NCBI GenBank assembly: GCA_035560235.1
Contig: DATMAG010000008.1
Location: 1-64,000, forward strand
Length of the DNA stretch: 64,000 nt
Reading direction: 5' to 3'
From: DASRDU01 sp035560235
Lineage (GTDB): Bacteria > Acidobacteriota > Blastocatellia > RBC074
The notes under the pieces are model-generated. The model was not told the origin of the DNA and made no database searches. It saw nothing but the letters and a program-made list of their open reading frames with translations. Position 1 is the first letter of the stretch, and each line of letters opens with the position of its first letter. Made by a program: the position numbers and the translations under genes. Of this stretch, positions 33,863-42,298 are shown in pieces.

Positions 33863-34957
33863 TTGCAGTTCTGCAGAATCAACGGAAGCCTCACAGCCGC
33901 TCGTCGCAAAACGATCAGGCTGATGCTCCTGCTCGCCGTGCTGCTGACCGTGAGCGGCAGCGCTGAGGATTCACTGCTGCGCAAGGCCCGCCACCTTTTC
34001 ACACCGATTCCCTCACAGCCGCCGGAACTGAAGGACAATCCGCTGACTCCGGCAAAGATTGAACTCGGCAGGCTGCTCTTCTTTGATCCGCGCCTGTCGG
34101 CGGGCTGGACGGTCAGTTGCAACAGTTGTCATAACCTGAGCGTGAACGGCGCAGATGCGCTTGAAACTTCGGTCGGTCACAACGGGCAGAAAGGCACGCG
34201 CAACAGTCCGACGGTTTTCAATGCTGTCTTCAACTTCGCGCAGTTCTGGGATGGCCGCGCCAGAGATCTGAAGGAGCAGGCGAAAGGCCCGATTCAGGCG
34301 GCGGTGGAAATGAACAACACTCCGGCGCGCGTGGTGCAGACGCTTAAAAGCAGGCCCGCTTACGTGACGCTCTTCAAAGCCTCATTCCCGAATGAAACAG
34401 ACCCGGTGACGTTCGACAACGTGACCAGGGCGCTCGAAGCCTTCGAGGCCACACTGCTCACACCTGATGCGCGCTTCGATCAGTTTTTAAGCGGCGACGA
34501 GAAGGCGCTCAGCGAACAGGAGCGGCGCGGACTTTCGCTCTTCATTTCAAAGGACTGCGCCTCGTGTCACAAGGGAGTGAACCTGGGCGGAGCGAGCTAT
34601 CATCGCTTCGGCGTCTCGCAGAAACCTGCGCCTGAAATCAGGCCGCCTGCTGACAAGGGCCGCTTTGCGATTACGGGCGATCCGACCGATGAATACGTCT
34701 TCAGAGCGCCGTCATTGCGCAATGTCGCAATCACCGCGCCGTACTTTCATTCAGGCCGGGTCGCTGATTTGAAGCAGGCCATCACACTGATGGCTGCAGT
34801 GCAGCCTGGCATCAGGCTGAAGGAACGTGAGGTTGAGGACATCGAGGCTTTTCTCAAAACGCTGACGGGCGAAAGGCCGAAGATCGAACCGCCGACGCTG
34901 CCTGCTGCGGGCAGCGATACTCCGCCGCCAGTCAGTTCTTCCGGCGACAGGCATTGA
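33863..34957 (+). CDS. Di-heme cytochrome c peroxidase / MauG-family protein
   Basis: About 364 residues from a TTG start chosen because AAGGAGGTGA lies 5 bases upstream; the frame also opens at another TTG at 33833. A signal segment (LMLLLAVLLTVSGSA) is followed by haem motif CNSCH near residue 80 and a second CASCH near residue 230. Family motifs RNSPTVFNAVFNFAQFWDGR and APSLRNVAITAPYFHSG support the call. A Pro-rich tail ends the protein. It reduces peroxide or modifies a partner in the periplasm. It follows the cytochrome c gene by 71 bases. Confidence 0.92.
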   Translation: MQFCRINGSLTAARRKTIRLMLLLAVLLTVSGSAEDSLLRKARHLFTPIPSQPPELKDNPLTPAKIELGRLLFFDPRLSAGWTVSCNSCHNLSVNGADALETSVGHNGQKGTRNSPTVFNAVFNFAQFWDGRARDLKEQAKGPIQAAVEMNNTPARVVQTLKSRPAYVTLFKASFPNETDPVTFDNVTRALEAFEATLLTPDARFDQFLSGDEKALSEQERRGLSLFISKDCASCHKGVNLGGASYHRFGVSQKPAPEIRPPADKGRFAITGDPTDEYVFRAPSLRNVAITAPYFHSGRVADLKQAITLMAAVQPGIRLKEREVEDIEAFLKTLTGERPKIEPPTLPAAGSDTPPPVSSSGDRH

Positions 34958-34964
34958 TGGCGGA

Positions 34965-35585
34965 TCAACCGGCGACGGCTGTGCCCTTGTACAATTCACC
35001 GGCGATGCGCGGCGCATCCTTCATCAGAAACCGTTCAAGCTCCGTCACCTTCAAACCGCCTTCCGCAATCAGCCGGTCAATCTGCCGGTTAAGGTGGCAC
35101 CCGCACCCGATCACCTTCTGAAGCGGATTGAGCCGATCCTGCCAGCGCGCCACTTTCGCATCATCGCTGCGCCCGTGTTCGAGAAAAATAAACTGCCCGC
35201 CGGGTCTGAGCGTGCGGCGAATTTCACCGAGCGCCGCTTTCAGATCAGGAATCGAACAGAGCGTGAAAGTTGAAACGACAAAATCAAAGCTCGCATCCTC
35301 AAGCGGCAGCTTTCCCGCCGCATCAAGTTGCAGTTGCCTGACCGGGAAAGGCGCGGCAGCGATGCGCTGACTGACGATTTTGGGCAGCATCGCCACAGGT
35401 TCAATCGTCGTCAGTCGCGTCACAGTCGCCGGGTAATGCGCGAGGTTGAGTCCCGTGCCGAAGCCGATTTCAAGCACTTCGCCGCTGACCGTGGCCAGCG
35501 TCGCGTGGCGCAGCTTGTGCACCTGCCCGGTTCCAAGCGCGTGTTCCATCAGACGCGGGAAAAGATGACTGGCGTAAAGTCCCAT
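34965..35585 (-). CDS. Class I SAM-dependent methyltransferase
   Basis: 206 residues. The SAM site is VLEIGFGTGLNL with acidic partner in TTIEPV, then LPLEDASFDFVVSTFTLCSI and RTLRPGGQFIFLEHG, as in small phospholipid/quinone methyltransferases. A conserved late stretch with GCGCHLNR contains two Cys. The substrate is unknown. Its stop is only seven bases from the stop of the convergent di-haem gene, so no separate terminator exists there. Confidence 0.9.
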   Translation of the reverse strand: MGLYASHLFPRLMEHALGTGQVHKLRHATLATVSGEVLEIGFGTGLNLAHYPATVTRLTTIEPVAMLPKIVSQRIAAAPFPVRQLQLDAAGKLPLEDASFDFVVSTFTLCSIPDLKAALGEIRRTLRPGGQFIFLEHGRSDDAKVARWQDRLNPLQKVIGCGCHLNRQIDRLIAEGGLKVTELERFLMKDAPRIAGELYKGTAVAG

Positions 35586-35735
35586 GCTTTCCAGTGGTTC
35601 GTGACCGTTGCTTCCGGGCAGCGAGGATATGAACGGGCCTGATGTGTGTCAAGCCGGGCCTGCCTTGACAGAATCCTGATCGAACACCGATTTGTGGCAA
35701 GTGCGTCCGAGGAAAACTCTGAGGAAAACTCCGAC

Positions 35736-36338
35736 TCATTTCGTCGGCTGTTCAGCGCCGGGCGGCTCCCAGTCCTCACGCCTGCCCCGTCCGACGCCCA
35801 GCGCGTCAGCCACGCGGTTGATGTAATTGAACCAGGATGCAATCAGCGTGATCTGCAGAATGGCCGTGTCGTCGAAACCGGATGCGCGCAATTTGTCGTG
35901 ATCCTGCGGCGTCAGTCGCGTCGCATCCCGCGTTAACTGCGCCACGTAATCCAGCATCACGCGATCCTGCTCACTGACCGGCGCGCGCGTGTAATCCTCG
36001 CGCAGCGCGGCCACCATCGAATCATCCAGCGTCACCATCCGCAGAAACTCTGCGTGCGATTCCAGTCAGTAAAAACACCGGTTCACCGCCGAAACCACTG
36101 TGGCAATCATTTCGTGCTGCGCGCGCGTGAGCGGCAGCTCCGGCGACATCATCGCGCCGAATGCGCCAAAGATGTGATAGAGCGCTTCAGGCATCAGCGT
36201 ATGCGACGCCACGATGCTGTCGCCGCCGGGCGAAACAGGCGAGGCATACTCTTTCGGATACATGGCGCGTTGCGCTTCCATCAGCCGACGCAGCTTCTCG
36301 TCAGCCTGCTCCAGCGGAATCGTGCGAATCCAGGTCAT
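35736..36338 (-). CDS. AhpD-like peroxidase-related selenoprotein (TGA at 36066-36068 = Sec91)
   Basis: 200 residues if TGA is read as selenocysteine. It is a carboxymuconolactone-decarboxylase/AhpD fold of the peroxidase-related group. The active site, normally N-x-C-x-Y-C-x3-H, reads NRCFYU-LESH: Cys88-x-x-Sec91 with His95. Sequence after the TGA (VMLDYVAQLTRDATRL, GFDDTAILQITLIASWFNYINRVADALG) is the conserved C-terminal half, so this is not a decayed gene. The start is an ATG with AGGAGA that lies inside the last codons of the upstream MFS gene, so translation is coupled. A 6-bp hairpin follows the TGA. It probably acts as a selenol peroxidase or reductase. Confidence 0.93.
36040..36054 (-). 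promoter_or_regulatory. Candidate bSECIS element of the AhpD-like selenoprotein
   Basis: On the minus strand CGCAGA (36054-36049) pairs perfectly with TCTGCG (36045-36040) around a GTT loop. The loop starts with G, 17 bases after the TGA. Shape and spacing match bacterial SECIS rules. Confidence 0.65.
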
Positions 36339-36341
36339 TGA

Positions 36342-37622
36342 TTATTCTCCTGTCTGAGTTGACGAAAAAACCGGATATGAACCGAGCCGCAGCATCATCA
36401 GCGCGGCGATTATTGTAGCAATGCCGCAAAGCAGCAGCGCCAGGCGATAAGAGCCGGTGCGGTCAAATCCCGCACCCATCAGCACAGGCCCGATTGCGCC
36501 GCCCAGCGGCACGGTCACAAACAGGTAGCTGTAGATTTCACCAAACGACCGCAGCCCGAAATAGCGGCTGACCAGATACGGAATCGTCGCCGACTCCGAA
36601 CCGTAGCCGAAGCCGATCAGCATCGCCGCCACATAAGCGCCGGGGCCGCTCACTCCCGCAAACAACAGAAAGATTCCGGCAGCCACGACGCTGAAGGCGA
36701 GCACCGGCACTCGCTCGGCAGGCAGCAGATCGAGCAGGTATCCGGTTCCGAGCCGCCCGATCATTCCGGCCACTCCAAGCAATGAAGCGGCAAAGGCCGC
36801 GCCCGCAGGCGTCATCCCGCGATCCTTCAGCATCGGGACGAGATGAATCATGCAGGCCTGAATACTCGCATAGATGATGAAGAATGCGCCCAGCAACAGC
36901 CACAGCAGGCTGCCGCGCAACGCTTCGCCGCGCGTGAGGCCTGCGGCGTGCGCTTCACCCGCAGGCTGTTCGGACAAGCGCGCAGCCGTCACCGGCTCTT
37001 TCAGAAACAGCAGCATCAGCGGCACTGCGATCAGCAGCACCGCCGCGCCGGAAATCGCATAAGCATTGCGCCAGCCGAAGCGCTCCAGCAGCATCTGACT
37101 CGCTGTCGGCCAGATCACGCCGCCCATCGCCGTGCCGCACATGGCAACCCCCAGCGCCAGTCCGCGCCGCCCTGTGAACCAGCGTGAAATCAGGCTCGCA
37201 TGCGGCACTGCCGATGTGCCCGGCCCGACAAGACCGAGCAGCAGAAACAGAACGTAAAGATGCCACAATTGCGGCGTCAGCAGCGACAGCGCGGCGTAAA
37301 GCACGCCGAAACTTGTCGTGCAGATCAGAATCGGGCGACGCGCGCCGTAACGATCAGTCAGCCATCCGGTCAGCGGCATCGTCAGCATCGCCGTCAGCGT
37401 GGCCAGCGTGAAGGCCAGTGATACCTGCGTGCGTGACCAGTGAAACTCCTCGCACAGCGTCGTCAGAAAAACGCCAAACGCATTGACCAGCAGCGAGCCG
37501 AAATGCAGAAACAACCCGACTGACGACGCAGCAACGACCAGCCACGCCGCACGACGATGTGTTGTCCCGGCGCTGGTCGCTGCTGCAAGTGCTTCGATCT
37601 TTTGCATGGCTGGAACTGGCAT
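36342..37622 (-). CDS. MFS transporter (OFA/monocarboxylate-type)
   Basis: 426 residues, 12 predicted membrane helices. Features: AFTLATLTAMLTMPLTGWLTDRYGARRP with the loop 2-3 MFS motif (GWLTDRYGARRP), LGLVGPGTSAVPHASLISRWF and RRGLALGVAMCGTAMGG, typical of oxalate/formate and monocarboxylate carriers. The ATG at 37622 directly abuts the TAG of the TonB receptor (TAGATG); an ATG five codons later is possible. It is followed by the AhpD-like selenoprotein after three bases. The three genes form one coupled operon, suggesting outer-membrane uptake, inner-membrane transport, then redox processing. Confidence 0.93.
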   Translation of the reverse strand: MPVPAMQKIEALAAATSAGTTHRRAAWLVVAASSVGLFLHFGSLLVNAFGVFLTTLCEEFHWSRTQVSLAFTLATLTAMLTMPLTGWLTDRYGARRPILICTTSFGVLYAALSLLTPQLWHLYVLFLLLGLVGPGTSAVPHASLISRWFTGRRGLALGVAMCGTAMGGVIWPTASQMLLERFGWRNAYAISGAAVLLIAVPLMLLFLKEPVTAARLSEQPAGEAHAAGLTRGEALRGSLLWLLLGAFFIIYASIQACMIHLVPMLKDRGMTPAGAAFAASLLGVAGMIGRLGTGYLLDLLPAERVPVLAFSVVAAGIFLLFAGVSGPGAYVAAMLIGFGYGSESATIPYLVSRYFGLRSFGEIYSYLFVTVPLGGAIGPVLMGAGFDRTGSYRLALLLCGIATIIAALMMLRLGSYPVFSSTQTGE

Positions 37623-40613
37623 CTAAAAACTGAACCTGGTCGCAAGCTGAAAGGCGCGCGGTCCGCCCGAACCGAACACCCCGCCTGCCGTCGTCACGGG
37701 TCGCCCGAAACTCGACGATTTCAAAAAGCCCGCCTCCGCCGGGTTGTTGCTGTCGCGGATCAGCACGTTTGAGAAGCCCGCATAGTTCACATTCGACACG
37801 CCCAGGATGTTGGTCACGTTGAAAAGATTGAAGACTTCGATCATCGGTTCAAGCCTCACTTTTTCACCCAGGCTGAAGACTTTTGACAGGCGCAGATCGA
37901 ATGAACTGAAACTGTCGCTGAAGCGCGCATCATCGCGCACGAGCGGCAATGGCTGCCCATTGACGCCGCCCGCCGCGTTGAGCTTCTGAATGAAGCTGTT
38001 GAGTTCTCCGGCAGTTTTGAACTGCCGACCTCCGGCGTTGCGCTGCAAAACGGGAATGCGCGAACCTGCGTCCGGCAGCAGAATATCCATCGGCACGCCT
38101 GAGGCCAGCGTCAGCAGCGGCGCAAGCTGAAAGCCGTAAGGCAGTTCGACCGCGCCGGAAAACGTGAAGTAATGACGGCGATCATTGGGCGTCGGGCCGT
38201 ATTCGAGTTGCAGGTTGTTCGGATTCACCGGCCCGCTCGAAAAAGGAATCTGATCGTCATTCGCATAATTGAACGCCTTCGACAGCGTGTAAGACGCGCG
38301 GAACTGATACCGCCGGGCAAAGCGTTTTTCCAGACTCAGCAGCAGCCCGTCGTATTTCGTCTTCACGCTCGATTCCAGGTTGACCACGCGATCAGGCCCG
38401 CCCACTACCGGATTGTTCACGACTCCAATCGTGCGACCGATGATGAAGTGTGTGCCGAAGTTGTGCAGGTAATCGGCGCGCACGACCAGATCAGCCGACA
38501 GTTGACGCTGAATGCCAAGATTGAACTGCTGCACCATCGGGTTCTGCAGATTGTTGTCAATGATGTTGATGCCCGAAGCTCCCGCGCCCGGCAGGATGAA
38601 ACCAGTGAACGGATTGCCGAAAGTCGGCGCGCCCGGACGAAACCGGCCTGTCGCCGGATCAATGAAGATCGGCGCGCCGGTCGGGTCGCTCAGCGCATTG
38701 CCCGCCCGCACTTCAATCGCCAGCGCGCGCCCGTCAAGCCCGCGTTCGAGCGAGGCGATTTCAAGCGTGATGCGGTCGTAATAAATTCCGTAACCGCCGT
38801 GCAAGCTCATCCTGCCATCATTCGTCGCCCAGTTGAATCCGAGGCGCGGCGCGAAATTATTTGTGTCGCGTTTGCGCTCGCCGCGATAAAACGACTGCAC
38901 CAGCGGATTGCGGCTGGCGTACCAGTCGTTGTTGTTAACACTGGTGTCGAGTTCATAGCGCAGGCCGAGGTTGAGCGTGAGGTTCCGGTTCACGCGCCAG
39001 TCGTCCTGCGCAAAGAGCGCAAAGTGATTGTTGTCGGCGTCGCTGATCCTCAGCGACTGCGCCGGTCTGGAACTGCGCAGCGTAACCGCGAAAAGCAGAT
39101 CGTTGTCATCCACGCGCCCGTCGCCGTTGAAATCGAACTGAGCGAAATCCTGAACAAATTCGATGCGGCCCTGCTGAAATACGCCGAGGTCGAAAAGCGA
39201 ATCCACACGCTGAATGTCACCGCCGAATTTCAGTGTATGCGCGCCGCGCACGAGCGACAGCGCATCGGAAAACTGCAGCCGGTTGACCTTTGTCGCCTGC
39301 GGCACGCGAAACGAAACACCATCCTGAATCGAAGGAAAGGTCAGTTGCGGCCCGGTCGTCACCGGATCAGTCGTGTTGCTGAAGTTGTTGACGCTGAAAC
39401 TGAAGCTGTTGACCGTGGCAGGCGTTATCACGCGCGTCCACGTAGTCAGAAATGCCTGATGCCTGTTGAGCAGGCTCTGACGCTGCGAGGCCGAGCCGAT
39501 GGCCCGATCCAGCTTCGTCGCGCCGACATCTTTCAGACGCTCCGCCGCGTAACGAAAACTGAGACTGTCCCTGTCCGACACGCGCCAGTCGCCGCGCACA
39601 AGTCCGAGCAGATCATCGAGCGGAGCGGGCGCAAAGCTGCGGCGAATCTGACGCGCTGCCACATCGCGCTGCCCGACCAGAACCGCGCCGTCCTGATTGC
39701 GATACTCGAACGAACCGAACCACCAGGCGCGATCCTTTTTAAGCGGGCCGCCGAGCGTTGCCGCGTACTGCTGCCGGTCGAAAGGCGGCTTCTGATTACT
39801 GCTGCGATCATAAGTCGCGGGCAGTCCCTGCAACCGGCGGTCGCGCTCGAAAAAGGAAAATGATCCGTGCAGTTCATTCGTCCCCGCTCTGGTGACGACG
39901 TTGATGACCGACGATGCCGAACGACCGAGTTCCGCTGAAAACCGGTTCGTCGCAATCTGAAACTCCTGCACGGCATCCTGCGAGATGTTCAGCAGCGGCC
40001 CGCCAACGGCATCATCGTTATTGTCCGTGCCGTCAATGGTGATGTTGCCGCCGCGTCCGAGCTGCCCCGCCGAAGAGATAATGACGCTGCCGGTTTTCGT
40101 CGGATCGAAATTCGGCGCAGGCAGATTGCCGGGAATGAGCAGCGCGAGTTCAAGATAGTTGCGACCGTTGAGCGGCAGCATTGAAATTGAACGCGAACTG
40201 ATGACGCCATCAACAATGGCCGAGGTCGTATTGACAGACGCGGCGCTGTCATCGCGCACCAGGGTGACGATCTCAGTCGGCCCGCTGACTTCCAGTGTTC
40301 CATCAAAGACAGCCTGCTGACCAACCCTCAGGTCAATCATCCGAGCCAGCATTTTGGGAAAGTTCTGCGCTTCGATTCTGACTTCGTATTCACCGGGACT
40401 GAGGTTTGTCAGTGTGTACAAACCTTCGCTGTTTGTGACGGCGCTGCGCTGCACGCCGGTCGCCTTCTGTGTCACGGTGACTTTTGCGCCTGCGATGACG
40501 GCTCCGGTCGGGTCGGTGACGCGCCCGCTCAGCGAGGCGGTCACGGACGACTGCGCAAAGATGGCGAGAGCCGAACAGCAGACGATGACAATGATGGTGG
40601 TGAGCTGCTTCAT
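37623..40613 (-). CDS. TonB-dependent receptor, Oar/carboxypeptidase-regulatory type
   Basis: 996 residues. A signal peptide (TTIIVIVCCSALAIFAQS) is followed by a CarboxypepD_reg beta-sandwich (VTASLSGRVTDPTGAVIAGA to about residue 110). The plug domain has PLNGRNYLELALLIPG and ITIDGTDNNDDAVGG. A large barrel ends in an aromatic C-terminal strand (QLATRFSF), the outer-membrane insertion signal. A calcium-type DFNGDGRVDDNDL stretch lies in an extracellular loop. It takes up an unknown large substrate. The ATG follows GGAAGG. It heads the operon with an MFS carrier and a selenoprotein. Confidence 0.94.
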   Translation of the reverse strand: MKQLTTIIVIVCCSALAIFAQSSVTASLSGRVTDPTGAVIAGAKVTVTQKATGVQRSAVTNSEGLYTLTNLSPGEYEVRIEAQNFPKMLARMIDLRVGQQAVFDGTLEVSGPTEIVTLVRDDSAASVNTTSAIVDGVISSRSISMLPLNGRNYLELALLIPGNLPAPNFDPTKTGSVIISSAGQLGRGGNITIDGTDNNDDAVGGPLLNISQDAVQEFQIATNRFSAELGRSASSVINVVTRAGTNELHGSFSFFERDRRLQGLPATYDRSSNQKPPFDRQQYAATLGGPLKKDRAWWFGSFEYRNQDGAVLVGQRDVAARQIRRSFAPAPLDDLLGLVRGDWRVSDRDSLSFRYAAERLKDVGATKLDRAIGSASQRQSLLNRHQAFLTTWTRVITPATVNSFSFSVNNFSNTTDPVTTGPQLTFPSIQDGVSFRVPQATKVNRLQFSDALSLVRGAHTLKFGGDIQRVDSLFDLGVFQQGRIEFVQDFAQFDFNGDGRVDDNDLLFAVTLRSSRPAQSLRISDADNNHFALFAQDDWRVNRNLTLNLGLRYELDTSVNNNDWYASRNPLVQSFYRGERKRDTNNFAPRLGFNWATNDGRMSLHGGYGIYYDRITLEIASLERGLDGRALAIEVRAGNALSDPTGAPIFIDPATGRFRPGAPTFGNPFTGFILPGAGASGINIIDNNLQNPMVQQFNLGIQRQLSADLVVRADYLHNFGTHFIIGRTIGVVNNPVVGGPDRVVNLESSVKTKYDGLLLSLEKRFARRYQFRASYTLSKAFNYANDDQIPFSSGPVNPNNLQLEYGPTPNDRRHYFTFSGAVELPYGFQLAPLLTLASGVPMDILLPDAGSRIPVLQRNAGGRQFKTAGELNSFIQKLNAAGGVNGQPLPLVRDDARFSDSFSSFDLRLSKVFSLGEKVRLEPMIEVFNLFNVTNILGVSNVNYAGFSNVLIRDSNNPAEAGFLKSSSFGRPVTTAGGVFGSGGPRAFQLATRFSF

Positions 40614-40913
40614 TGAATCCTTCCTGATTGCTCGAATGATGGTGTCAGACCGGCCCTGCGTCCGGTGTCGTCAGGGATTCTCAATTTCACACTTCAGGCT
40701 TCCGCTTCGGACAGAAGAACTGCCCCGAAAGTCGCTGATCAGAAAAATGGGAGTGAAAGTTGAGACGACCTGCTGCGCGTCACCGGCTTCTCCGGCGAGC
40801 AGGCAGGCCGCTCGTCAGCGATGACCGGATGACAACCTGAGTGGTGCGCTCAGGCTTCTGAATGAACTGCGGTGCGTCCGTGCAGTGCGGACGAAAAATC
40901 ATCCCAGCAAAGC
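40614..40913. other. Intergenic region upstream of the TonB receptor, 300 bp
   Basis: No gene or RNA seen. It should contain the promoter of the receptor-MFS-selenoprotein operon and the 3' end of the gene at 40914. I could not define promoter boxes with confidence. Confidence 0.4.
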
Positions 40914-41447
40914 TTATCTGGAGAAAATAACGTAATCGAAGGCAAAGCGGCCAAGCTGAATCGTCCCGGTTTCTCCGACGGGCGGAGTAATCAGCAGTGA
41001 CCGGATCGGGCCGCGAGCCTGCGCCCGGTGCGCGATGACCGTGCCGAGCAGCCGGCCTGTCGCAGCTTCATGAAACTTCACGACAAGCGTTTCGCCATCC
41101 ACGCGGCGATAGCCGAAGACATACTCGCCGGGGCCAAGCGACATCTCGCCGATTCTGACCGGCACCTGGGTGATAAGAAAATGCGAGTACTTGCCTTCAG
41201 CGGCATACCCGGCGGTGACAATCACGACTCCGGCAATGAACTGCCCCCGGCCACTGGTCACGCCCGAAGCGGTGCGCATTTCGGTTTCAATCTGTTCCTT
41301 CTCAACCGGCGCGCGCGCGGGAAGCAGCGAGGCCAGTTCCTTTTCCGTCGCAGCCCGCCACTTCGCCTGGCTCGCCAGTACCAGAGCAGACAAAAGCCCG
41401 GCAGAGATCAGCAGAAAGACGGCGCGAATGATAATCCGGCTGGTCAT
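40914..41447 (-). CDS. Exported protein of unknown function
   Basis: 177 residues from the ATG at 41447, preceded by GAGCGAGAG; the frame extends further upstream without merit. An N-terminal helix (IIIRAVFLLISAGLLSALVLASQA) is a signal peptide or anchor. The rest is mostly strands (GRGQFIAGVVIVTAGY, YSHFLITQVPVRIGEMSLGPGEYVFGYRRVDGETLVVKF) ending with RFAFDYVIFSR. This pattern is common in small Acidobacteriota exported proteins. No function can be assigned. It is downstream of the NarL-type regulator and kinase on the same strand. Confidence 0.7.
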   Translation of the reverse strand: MTSRIIIRAVFLLISAGLLSALVLASQAKWRAATEKELASLLPARAPVEKEQIETEMRTASGVTSGRGQFIAGVVIVTAGYAAEGKYSHFLITQVPVRIGEMSLGPGEYVFGYRRVDGETLVVKFHEAATGRLLGTVIAHRAQARGPIRSLLITPPVGETGTIQLGRFAFDYVIFSR

Positions 41448-41632
41448 AAACTCTCGCTCGTTGCAGCCCTGAAGCGAATTGTTCAGCTCTGCTGTTGAAT
41501 GACAAAAATAAAACCGCTGTTGTGGGAAAATCCTCAAACGACGCGCAGCGTAACACGGCTGAGCGGGGGCTGTCCTGAACCTGAAGTTGGTAGAACGAAT
41601 CAAACTTTAGTTGGAGAGAGCGGGGATTTTCG

Positions 41633-42271
41633 CTAATCGAGGTGAATAATTCCCCGCTGCAACGCGGACGTGGCGGCCTGCGTGCGGTCGCTGACGCCAA
41701 GCTTGCCGAGCAGCGAATTGATGTGCGATTTGACGGTGGCCTCAGAGATGGAGAGTTCAGCCGAGATTTCCCTGTTGCTGCGGCCTTTGACGATAAGTTC
41801 AAGCACCTGCAACTCGCGCCCGGTCAGTTCCTGTCCGGCCATCCGTTCAGCCAGGCGTTCGGCCACGGGCGCGGGAATGCGGCGCGCTCCGGCGTGAACA
41901 GTGCGAATGGCTGCGAGCAGTTCATCAAAGGACATGCCCTTGAGCAGGTAGCCCTGCGCTCCGGCCTGCAGGGCGCGGTAAATATCCTCATCGCCATCGT
42001 AAGTTGTCAGGACAATGATGCGGGCGGTGGCGAATTCGCGGCGAATGGTTCTGGTCGCTTCAACGCCGCCCATTCCCGGCAGCCGCAGATCCATCAGCGT
42101 CACGTCGGGGCGATGCTGGCGAAACAGTTCGACGGCCTGCTGCCCGTCTGCCGCTTCCGCCACGACTTTCAATCCCGGCTCGGAATTGATCAGCGCAACC
42201 AGCCCCTGACGCACAATCTGATGGTCATCAACGACCAGGACACTGATGGTTTGGGATGAGTCCGTTCCCAT
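41633..42271 (-). CDS. NarL/FixJ-family response regulator
   Basis: 212 residues. The receiver has VLVVDDHQIVRQGL, the phosphorylated Asp in VTLMDLRLPGMGG, Thr in IVLTTYDG and Lys in GYLLKGMSFDEL. The LuxR-type HTH is ELTGRELQVLELIVKGRSNREI and ISEATVKSHINSLL. It lies 27 bases downstream of the propeller histidine kinase, its clear partner. The ribosome site is weak, so coupling to the kinase gene is likely. Confidence 0.95.
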   Translation of the reverse strand: MGTDSSQTISVLVVDDHQIVRQGLVALINSEPGLKVVAEAADGQQAVELFRQHRPDVTLMDLRLPGMGGVEATRTIRREFATARIIVLTTYDGDEDIYRALQAGAQGYLLKGMSFDELLAAIRTVHAGARRIPAPVAERLAERMAGQELTGRELQVLELIVKGRSNREISAELSISEATVKSHINSLLGKLGVSDRTQAATSALQRGIIHLD

Positions 42272-42298
42272 GGCCTTGAAAAAGCTCCCTGCTGTTCA

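Noticed and set aside
36066..36068. AhpD-like gene as two separate small genes or a pseudogene
   Set aside because: The downstream half has no start or ribosome site of its own and continues the same domain without frameshift; TGA replaces the second Cys of C-x-x-C.
38172..39863. 563-codon plus-strand open frame opposite the TonB receptor
   Set aside because: Antisense to a clear receptor barrel, no family motif, no ribosome site.
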